Source: Centropus unirufus
Taxonomy: Eukaryota; Chordata; Aves; Cuculiformes; Centropidae
Direction of reading: 5' to 3'
Length of the DNA stretch: 64,000 nucleotides
Assembly (NCBI GenBank): GCA_013397695.1
Contig: VYZI01000035.1
Coordinates: forward strand, 1,602,062 to 1,666,061
A program made the position numbers and the translations under genes. This document shows positions 24,389 to 32,700 of the stretch, piece by piece; the stretch's first letter is position 1; each line of letters starts with the position of its first letter. The notes beneath the pieces were generated by a model that was given only the letters and a program-made list of their open reading frames with translations, had not been told where the DNA came from and did not search any database.

Positions 24389-25073
24389 TTATCAGGACAG
24401 TTATGCAAACATAGTTGAAAATGCAGTTCCTTTAAAATCCAAGGATTAACTTACTTTGATCTTGAAATCTGCGTCCCACTTAAATAATGGAAGTAGAATT
24501 TGCAGGCAGAATAAAAATATATGTGTTGCTGCCTTCTTGGGGATGGTTTATAAGAGTATGCTTGTAAGCTCTTGAAAATATTGTTTCACAGATGTTTTCT
24601 TACATTACAGTACCAGCTGACTGCTGGGTAACTGCCTTAGTTGTACCTTCTGTGCCATAGTCCTTTGCTTTGTTAAGCTAGAGATTTTGTTGCTAGTTGT
24701 GTGATAGACTGGACCGTGGTGCTGATTTCTAGAGAAATGCTTGTTTGGCATTAGCATTCATACTTGTAGCTGAACTACAGCCTGCCTGCTTCAGATTGAG
24801 TCTGAATGTGCCTTAAGTATTTGTAATAAAATACGCTAGAAACTTGGAGTTATTACTCAGATGCAATGATTCTTTCTTTTCAGGAAGTCGATGTGAATAG
24901 TCCAGTCTGAAATACCATCTTGGTAAGTCTTCAAGCGTTTAACCCTTGCCTGTTGCTAGTTAGCTGTCTTTAACTTGGTGAGCTGCTTTCCTTGATGTAT
25001 TTTCATACTGAAAAGATGCAGTTTGCTTTAGGAAATATAACTTTTCCTAACCTTGAAAAAGCTGTGAGAAAAC

Positions 25074-25141
25074 TGTTGTGATGATTGGCAAAATGTTCAA
25101 CTGCTCTGAAGAGAGTGAGTGACAACAGCCTTTCTGAACAA
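25074..25141 (+). ncRNA. SNORD6: C/D-box snoRNA, SNORD6-like (28S guide)
   Basis: C box GTGATGA at 25078-25084, D' box CTGA at about 25106, C'-like TGAGTGA, and D box CTGA at 25134-25137; TTGT/ACAA pairs at the ends. The 13 bases before D' (ATGTTCAACTGCT) are complementary to AGCAGTTGAACAT in 28S rRNA as recalled. The fifth base from D' pairs with the G of AGCAG, consistent with the SNORD6 target (mgh28S-2411), two nucleotides from the SNORD5 site. The guide is shared with the C/D RNA at 22154. Confidence 0.82.
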
Positions 25142-25285
25142 ATTACATGAAAGTCCCCATTATCTTTTTACTCTGGGAGCCTGAGTATTTACCATGCAGG
25201 ATTTCATGTCAGTGAGCAAAGATGACTGCCTTTCTTTTTAAACTAGGAAATTAAAAGCTGCCAACTTTAAAAAGGATGATAGTCA

Positions 25286-25397
25286 GGCATTAGAGAAACT
25301 CCATGATTTCAAATAGGGGCTCTCAGGAATGCCTTTTGTGGTTAGAACCACTTGGGCACTAAGTGGCTCTAGGCTCTACTGGTTGGTAGGCACAGAC
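25286..25397 (+). ncRNA. Possible H/ACA snoRNA (weak)
   Basis: The 3' hairpin is GCCT (25331) with AGGC (25388-25391) and inner CCACTT/AAGTGG, followed by ACA and three bases (GAC, ending 25397). A 5' hairpin AGAG-CTCC...GGGG-CTCT can be drawn at 25292-25324, but no ANANNA H box is in place. It lies in the same intron as the SNORD6-like gene and only about 33 bp from the next exon, both atypical. Treat as a candidate. Confidence 0.35.
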
Positions 25398-25532
25398 AGG
25401 TCAGTTGGTAACCTTACCTTGTTTTTTCAGGTGGTGTGGATTGGATAAAGATGAGAGAAGAAATGCAGGTGCCATGGCACAGGAAGCTGAAGGCTCTTCC
25501 CAGGGTCAGTACAACATTTGAGGTGCTGTGTA

Positions 25533-25665
25533 TTCCTTGATGATGGGAGGACTCCACTTTTCAGTGGCTGGAAGTCATCAGTGCATCAAGCTTTTACGGA
25601 CTTGTGGAGGGTTACTGTAGCTTGTTTCAACACTGCCGCTGTACTTTAGTGTAGCGTTCACACCA
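25533..25665 (+). ncRNA. Possible H/ACA snoRNA (weak)
   Basis: Hairpin 1 is closed by CTTGATG (25536-25542) with CATCAAG (25584-25590). A second hairpin (GGAC...GTTC with an imperfect inner stem) is followed by ACA at 25660-25662 plus three bases. No H box is visible between the hairpins. It shares its intron with the well-formed H/ACA RNA at 26041. Confidence 0.35.
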
Positions 25666-26040
25666 AGTGAAGGTTTTACTTGTTTTGCCCAAAAAGGTCA
25701 TACAACTTTCTCAGTCAAAAATGAAGTGATAAGCTTAATTGCTTAAAGTGATAGCTTTGCTTCTAGTGAGCTCCGCTTAGCAGAAAAGTTCCAGGGAGGA
25801 TTCTGTGGGCATAGTTTTAACATCAATTCTCTTTGCTTGCCGTTTGGGTAGGGTTAACCTGTAACATGAAAACTGTTGCTAATATGAAGGAGTTTCTTCA
25901 TCTTCCTCAAATATTTGTATCATTTGCCCTCCCCAGTCCCCAAAAGGTCTTGAACCAAGTTTAAAAGGCACTTAGGGTATGTTTGAGACTTTTCCAGTCT
26001 GCTTTAGTTTTATCTGATGTGTTAATTTATAGTAGTTAAA

Positions 26041-26174
26041 ATGATGAGGTCTATCCCGATAGGATCTGCTCCATAGGTTCGTGTCGTTGGAAACGCCTCA
26101 CAGAATAAACTTGTGGTTTAGCTTTACCCATTGAACTACCTGTTAGCTCTGTGGGCTAAAACTGCAAGACAAGT
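26041..26174 (+). ncRNA. H/ACA-box snoRNA (intron of TAF1D host transcript)
   Basis: Hairpin 1: TGAGG (26045-26049) with CCTCA (26096-26100). H box AGAATA at 26102-26107. Hairpin 2: CTTG (26110) with CAAG (26165-26168), inner TTAGC/GCTAA. ACA at 26169-26171 is followed by three bases. It ends about 50 bp before the exon at 26226. All class features are present; the human counterpart among SNORA1/8/18/25/32/40 is not assigned. Confidence 0.82.
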
Positions 26175-26866
26175 CTTAATGCAGCATCCAAAGAACTGTA
26201 ATTAATGCCTTATGTTCTCCTTTAGGTACTGATTATGCTTTTGATACAAGGAAAAAAATTACTCGAGTGGAAAAGCTTGGTAAGAGTCAAAACAGTGTGT
26301 TCTGTGAAAATGTAACTAATGTCAAGCTAAAAGGCTGAACTCAGCCAGGTTTTTGTGCAGGTACCCGATTCCTAGCACTTCCTGTGGTTGAGTTTTCTGG
26401 ATGTCTTGAAACAATATTTCCTATTGGATCACAAAGGAGTCATAATATCTTGAGTTTGGTGGCTCTAGGTAACGAGGCAGCAGGTGTCTGGCAGTTGAAG
26501 TGACTTCATAAAAAAGCTGCATTTTGTTTTGTCAAGAGGTACTTGATAATTTCATACAAAGCAGCATTAGAGGGGTTACCTCTAAGTTTGGGATTTAAAG
26601 AGCTAATTTCTGATTACCTCAGCCAGTTCACTACTTAAAATTGAACTTCCTGGCTTCTGTTCCATAGAACGCAGGGACAAAGTAAAAAGAAAAAAATCTG
26701 GAAGTATAAATACCTCAGGTATTCTCAGGTTTCTGTACATATTGGGTGTCACAGCATCTTCTGGGAAACGAAGAGATTGTCAGGGCAGCTTATCCATAGC
26801 CAGACTGGGGCATGCAGAAAGCTTGCCATGCGTAAAGGGGGCAGGTGTGGATGAGGAGCTGCTGTT

Positions 26867-27004
26867 GCACTGTATGGTATCTGCACCCAGCAGCTGCCTT
26901 CTGCTGGGGTGTTCAAAAACCAGTGCTACAGTAGTTCAGTACTTGGCATCGTTGGTTTTCCTTCTGCTGTGTGGGTTAAACCTGGTATTTTTGCTGATAC
27001 AATC
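26867..27004 (+). ncRNA. H/ACA-box snoRNA, intact member of a duplicated pair
   Basis: Hairpin 1 is closed by GCACTG (26867-26872) with CAGTGC (26921-26926), inner CACCCAGCAG/CTGCTGGGGTG. H box ACAGTA at 26928-26933. Hairpin 2 has TCAG/CTGA at its base. ACA at 26999-27001 is followed by three bases. A diverged copy lies at 23784. It sits in the intron 26719-27115. Confidence 0.8.
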
Positions 27005-27420
27005 TTTGTCCTCAGGGATGTGAGTGTATTTGCTTTCTGTTCTCATGTTCCAATGTTGAGGACTGGATACTGGCCTCAAAACTTAAAAGCGCATTCAGTT
27101 TCCTGTTTTTAACAGGTGCTTGAACTTTGCTGCAATGATGAGCTATAGAGGAGAACCTGTCTGACAGGTAAGCACTGAGTTGTGTCAGTCAGATGGCTTG
27201 GTGCCACTTCAGTTTGCTTTTCCTTGGAATCTCAAAACCTCAGTAAAGTGAGGAAAATGTAGAAATGGTTGTCCACTGGCAGAGATAACTGGGCAGTGAC
27301 ACCCCTCGCCCCCCAGGGTTTGGCAGTACCTAAGCAGATTAAGTAACGGGGTTCTTGGGTGTTGGTGCCTGCTTGAAATGGCTGTGCAGTACCAGTTTCC
27401 GAATTGGGCAAGGAGTACCT

Positions 27421-27542
27421 GGTCATTACCAAAGCTGCTAGGATGTTGCTGTTCTTGGTGAGCTGTGGACATGACCATAAAGCAAATCCATCAGACTCCT
27501 GAATTGCCACATGATGTGGTATGGAGTCTGCTGGGAATAAAG
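27421..27542 (+). ncRNA. H/ACA-box snoRNA, possibly SNORA32
   Basis: Hairpin 1: GGTCAT (27421-27426) with ATGACC (27471-27476). H box AAAGCA at about 27479-27484. Hairpin 2: CAGACTCC with GGAGTCTG and inner CCACAT/ATGTGG. The tail box is AUA (27537-27539) rather than ACA, followed by three bases. The opening GGTCATTACCAA resembles SNORA32 as I remember it, but that is recall only. Confidence 0.72.
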
Positions 27543-27970
27543 CTTTAGCATGGGTCAGAGACAGCTCCCTCCTGCTGTTCAGAGAAAGCAGCTTCCTGCT
27601 GAGGTGTGTTCATGCACCATTGGGTACCTCTCACACTTGGCTGGCAGAGGAACAAAACTCAGAGCCTTTGAGGTTCCAGAAGCTGCTGTTGAGAGAATGG
27701 TTGTGCATGCAAGCAAATTAAGAGGCTGCTTCATGAATTAACATCCATGTTCAGTTCGTAACTACTGACCCTAACCAAATCCCTTTAACCCACAGCGCCC
27801 ACTACCAAGTCATTGCATGACAGACAGGTGAAAAACACCAATGTGGCGAACACAAGCCTGAAGGTAAGCACTTAGCAGAACTGCTGGTACTAAAGAGAAT
27901 TTCAAGGTCACTTCAAAGAGGGTTTGCATGGCTGACAAACCAGCAGCTCTTAACGCGGTGACCGCATATT

Positions 27971-28111
27971 GAAGTCCTCTGCAGGATGCCATGGACACCT
28001 GGTGTGTGTTATGGTCTATTTGTGAGGAGATAAACACCTTCTGTAATATGGTTCCTTGGAGTAAAAAAAGGTTTACCAACTGCCCTTGGGTTTTGTGAGG
28101 AGGTAACATAT
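27971..28111 (+). ncRNA. H/ACA-box snoRNA (last host intron, first of two)
   Basis: Hairpin 1: TCCTC (27975-27979) with GAGGA (28024-28028), inner GCCAT/ATGG. H box AGATAA at 28028-28033. Hairpin 2: ACCTTC (about 28036) with GGAGGT (to 28104). ACA at 28106-28108 is followed by three bases. The human number is not assigned. Confidence 0.75.
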
Positions 28112-28271
28112 GGAAGAGGTTGCTTGGTTTCCTTTTGAAACCAGTCAAGGTCTGCAGGATGTGAAGAACAGGTTCATGTAATTGTGGTATGAGCAGCTTC
28201 ACAGCTTCATTGCTGCTTCCTTTTTCCCCTTGAGAGACAATGTTATATTCCTAGAGTTGCTTGGGAGTCCT

Positions 28272-28430
28272 GGAGGCAACTAGGGGAGGGAGAAAAAGGG
28301 TGGTATTGCTATAGGCACTGTGAGTAGTTGTACAAGAAACAGTTAAGGCACTTGAGCTGGCACTGGAAATTGTGCTTTTGCCCCTTAGGTAAGTTTCACC
28401 TCTTACTGCTTTTATACCAGTGCCACATCC
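28272..28430 (+). ncRNA. H/ACA-box snoRNA candidate (last host intron, second of two)
   Basis: Hairpin 1: CAACTA (28277-28282) with TAGTTG (28325-28330). H box ACAAGA at 28332-28337. Hairpin 2: GGCACTGG (28359-28366) with CCAGTGCC (28417-28424), directly followed by ACA and three bases. An alternative stem, GGCACT at 28347, would shorten the gap after the H box. Two snoRNAs in one intron is unusual, so an unrecognised exon may lie between them. Confidence 0.62.
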
Positions 28431-28915
28431 TGAAATGAATTTGCTTCAGGTGAGAGATGTTCTCTTTAAGTTTAAGTTTGAGGAAGACAGTACAAATTGC
28501 TTTTCTTGAGTACAAGTGCTCATAGATGCTTTTCTTCTCTCAGGCCCTGCTGATGTTCCTGCAAAGAACTACATGGCTCTTCCAAGCTCAGACTGGCCTT
28601 TTATCCTGTGTGCTCACTGCAATCATTCAGCATTAAACACTCATTCTGACTTTCCTGATGTGAAGTGTGGTATTTGGAAATGAGTTCAGAAGCACGGGAA
28701 GCCTTTGTCCTTGCCCCCTGCCCTTTGAGTTGTGACTTGCCTGATTTGTCCTTCTGGTCAGAAACTTGTCGGCCTGCCTGGTGTGGCAGAAGAGCCAACC
28801 AAGCTGAGAGAATCAAATTGTAATTTAACTGGAAAAGGTTTCCTCGGGCTGTTTTTCCTCACGTGCCTGCTACTGAACCCAGTTGTACTAAAGCTCTGTA
28901 TAGAATGTCAGTGAT

Positions 28916-28921
28916 AATAAA
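28916..28921 (+). terminator. TAF1D/snoRNA host polyadenylation signal
   Basis: AATAAA lies in the terminal non-coding exon (from 28544). Cleavage is expected near 28940. It is the only canonical signal soon after a non-coding exon on this strand. Confidence 0.6.
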
Positions 28922-29554
28922 ACTGTCTGAAAGCTGGAGCTGATTTTCTGCTGCTGCACTGGAAACAAGTGTGGGGGGGAAAGTAGATCATGGTGGGCGA
29001 TTTGCTGTGGCTTGCTGGTAGTCAAGTATATAAGAGGCAGAGGGGGCCTTTGCAGAGCACCAGGGTGAAGATAAGACTACAGCTACTACCCCTCATCTTC
29101 AGATTGCAAAAAAGTTTGTACCTCAAATCCATGGCGGCTGCTGCTTCTGTTTTAAGAGTAAAGTAGTGCAACTGCTACTAAAGTAGTGCAAGGGTGCTTT
29201 GAACTGAAACAAATGGGTGAAAACAAGCCTGAAGTGTAGTTAATGGCTCATTTTTTTATGAGAACTAACTTGTCACTGCATTTTAAATATGACCAGATTT
29301 AATGCAATGGCCCTGCTGCTGGCCAAACTGGGCTTTGTGGCAAAAGTTGAGCTTTGTGTTTGTCCTGATTGAATTCCTTGATTTTGAATTGGAGCTTGGG
29401 AAACTGGAAAGAGCATAAGATGCTTTAAGAGGTGTACCTCCTGACTGTAGGAGCCCAGTTCTTAACTTAGAAAACACAAAGGATAAGTATTTGAGCTTTA
29501 CAGAAGAAATTCATGTTTTGCATACTGAGGATTTTGGTCATTTTAAAAAACCCC

Positions 29555-29560
29555 TTTATT
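29555..29560 (-). terminator. CEP295 polyadenylation signal (AATAAA on minus strand)
   Basis: TTTATT on the plus strand, about 230 bp past the CEP295 stop codon, gives a short 3' UTR. The convergent TAF1D signal is about 600 bp away, so the transcripts need not overlap. Confidence 0.6.
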
Positions 29561-29787
29561 TAATTACACAGGGAAGTGTCACAGAAATTGGCATGATCTG
29601 CGTTTAAACACTAATGCACACCAAGGAAGCTTTTCACAGTGCACAAAGCAGTTGCTCTGCTTCTGTAGTGGTCTGACACTTCTTTACTTACAGTTCTCCC
29701 TAAGCTCCAAGCTGGGGATTCCCCGTGGCTCCTCAGTTAACTTGATGAGGGCAGCCCAGTAGTGTTCCTTGCTGCTCAAAGTCTTAG

Positions 29788-32700
29788 TCATGGGGCTTTC
29801 CAAGTCTTCTTGGCTCGTAGTTTTTCCAACATTTTCTGCAAATAAAACAATCTCTTGAGAGAAGCAGAATGAAGCTGCACTGACCTTGCTTAAATCAGCA
29901 CACCCCAGCGGTGTTACACATTTAACCTGCGCAGCAGCCACTGGTGTTAGGAATGAGCCTACAGATCTCAGGGAGAAGTGTTCTCTCATTTACTGTCAGT
30001 TATAGAAGAGCTGCCATTTATTCCACCACAAAAAAAACCCCTGCAGTGAGCATTGCTAAAAGCAGGATTTGGGTCTCCAGTCCTTGGTGATGGTCACACT
30101 CTGCTGGGATGGGGCATTTCCTTCCTTCCTTCCAGGACAGAGAACTAACAATGCTAGACCTCTAGTTGACCCCTGTTCTTGAGCAACTGCAACCCTGAGT
30201 TCAGAAGTTTGGACGCCGAAACCCCTGCCATTCTTTGCCAAATAGACAAGCAGCTCCCACCAGCCTTTCAGTGAGTGTTCACAAGGGAACTCTGACACAC
30301 AAAATACTGGCAGCATCATTTAAAACCCAGTCACAGCACAGAACTGGGGTAGAAGCACAGTGAAATCCTGAGAACCAGCCAGGCTGAACACAATAGAATG
30401 TTACCTTTTGAAACTCCTTCGCCTTTTCTCTGCTTTTAGCGTAAGTTTCTTGCCTTGCTTTTTCTTCCTTCCCACTTTTTACTTCTGTGAGTTGATTACA
30501 GAGTCTGTCAAAACAGTAGGAAAGAAATGGCTCTTGTAAGGAGTGCCAAAGCGGAGAAGTTAGCAAGCTCAAAGGCTTTTGCTGCCTCAGTTGCTGTCTG
30601 AAGTCACTTCACATCCTCTTGGGCTCAGTGCCCAAATGCAATTGTGAACTTCAGGCTGCCAGTCCTGCTCCTGACTGCAGAGCAAGGGAGGTTCCCGACA
30701 GGTCCCTGTGTCAAACACACTTGTCTTCTCTTCCCCCAGCTGCTTCTTGTTAAGCAGCACTGGGCCCAACTGGAAGACCACAAGGTGCTGCCCAGTGCCT
30801 TCCCAAGACACAGATCAGCTACATTGTTTTTTACTTCTCCCACATACCTTGAAGTACGCTGGTGCATTTCAGTTTCTCCAGCCTTCCTGTCCTCTGGAGA
30901 AGATACTTTCACTTCTCCTACTTTCTTTAACTGATTGGCAACTGTACCTTTTTTCCCTTAAAAAGAAAAGCCAAAAAATTCTTAACATTTCAGTTTAGGC
31001 ACATAAAAAGCATGGAAGGGCTTCAAAAAACTTCAGAACAACATTGCGAAAGGAATCAAGCTGAGAACAGCCCTGATGTCTTGGGTTAGAAATACCTTCC
31101 TAGTCCCCCTCATCAGGCTGGTGCCTGTTCCTCCAGCCAGCCCTGCTTCCCATCAGCTCCCCTTCAACAACCACTGGAGATGCCTCGGGGTTGTTCGATC
31201 AACAACTGTTACTGTAGACACTGACTACAATAGTGTGGGCAGGCTGGGAAAACAAAGAGCCCTAAGGGCCTTTACAACACTGAACAGTGTGAAAAAAGCA
31301 CCCTGCTTCCCTGAGAAATAATAACATAAAATAATAATGAACATTAAAGAAAACAAATATAAAGAACATTTGCAATAGCAAAGATACAACAAGCTTAGAA
31401 TCGATTCTTCAATTGAACAAAAGAAGAGTTGCTTCAGAAGAGCAGCTCCAAGGAAACCTGCTGCTTTGTCTCATCCACAGATAAACCTACCAGAGGCACG
31501 GAGAGACTCCTTTGGCCTGTTGAACTTCTCAGACTTCCCTGTTTGAGAGTGCCCGACTTCTGGCTTTTTATGTTCTCTCTCTTTATTTTTTATCTCTTCT
31601 ACTCTCTTCAGAGATTTCTGGATGAAATTCTTCTTTCGTTTTAAAAAAGATTCTTGCAGACTTCCTGGTGTGGCCACAAACTCCGGCAGCATCGCTGTGC
31701 GAAACAAAGAACATGGGGTTTGACCATCAGAGGGGATTTTTCATGCATTTTTGTGTATTTCCCATTAAATGCTGAGCCTGAATACTTATGGAAATGTCAC
31801 GAGGACATTGTGAACTGCAAGCAGGACAGCCACACCTCAAACACTGTTCAGTGTTGGAACCTTCACTACAAGGACCAGGAGGCACTGGAGCACGTGCTGA
31901 GAGCAAGGAAGCCAGGGAAGGGGCTGGAGCAGAAGCCTCATGAAAGGCAGCTGAAGGAACTGGGGTTGTTCAGCCTGGAGGAAAGGAGGCTGAGGGGAGA
32001 CCTTATCACTACCTACAACTGCCTGCCTCTAAATATGAAAAATATCAATGACCCAGGACGTCCCTGACATGGTTGAGTTGTCAATTCTGATCTTTCATGC
32101 TATGGCTGTTCATCTTGGAAAAAACACTTTCCAGTTTTTCTTGTGTTCCACAGTGCCATCAGAATAGAGAAAACATTCTTAACAACTGAAGGTGCATAAA
32201 ACATGACTGCAAACTGCAAAGTATCACAGCATTTTTCAAAATTAAATAGTTACAACACAGTAAAGCCACTGCATTGTGGACATCATGAACTGCCATGGAA
32301 GGCAGCCTGGCATAGGAAGAGATGAGCCAATACTTCTTTATCACTAAGCTGCATATCAAACTTAAGTCAAACTTACCCCAAACCAAGCTGGAACAGCAAG
32401 AGGCACTTGTCTAAGTAAATGAAGCTCCGTGTTTTCCAAGGGAGAGGTGTATATTATTAATGATTGATATTACAAATGAAGACTTCCTCTACCTCAGCCT
32501 CCATATATTGAAGTTACACGTAATTACCTGCAGTCTGATGGGATGGCAAGTGATTGTCACTGGGACTCTGGGCATTGGCATAACTGTCAGGCCTTACAGG
32601 TGCCGAATCATCCACATCTGGAGCAAATGGTAAAAAGTCTCCCCCCTGTTACAAAAGAAATCAGGGACTGGAAATGCTTAAAATAATAAACCACAAATTC

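Larger units (their letters stand above)
20796..28940 (+). ncRNA. TAF1D: TAF1D downstream non-coding exons: snoRNA host portion
   Basis: After the stop codon the last coding exon runs to a donor at 20959 (AAG|GTGAGT). Further small exons with good splice sites and no shared reading frame are predicted at about 22363-22410, 23625-23712, 24884-24922, 25431-25504 (weaker donor GTCAGT), 26226-26279, 26668-26718, 27116-27167, 27796-27863, and a terminal exon from 28544 to the poly(A) site. Human TAF1D (formerly MGC5306) likewise hosts two C/D and six H/ACA snoRNAs. Transcripts spliced this way carry many junctions downstream of the stop and should be targets of nonsense-mediated decay. Exon order is inferred from splice signals only. 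Confidence 0.7.

Noticed and set aside
26430..26515. Hairpin GGAGTCA...TGACTTC followed by ATA, an H/ACA look-alike
   Set aside because: No first hairpin with an H box in register; too weak to call.
27136..27164. TGATGA and CTGA boxes suggesting a C/D snoRNA
   Set aside because: The boxes are only about 25 bases apart and lie within a well-bounded non-coding exon (27116-27167).
30405..30495. Alternative acceptor CTCACAG at the CEP295 exon 30504-30405
   Set aside because: Using it breaks the reading frame after MHQRTSR, whereas the upstream acceptor keeps the conserved LCNQLTEVK sequence.
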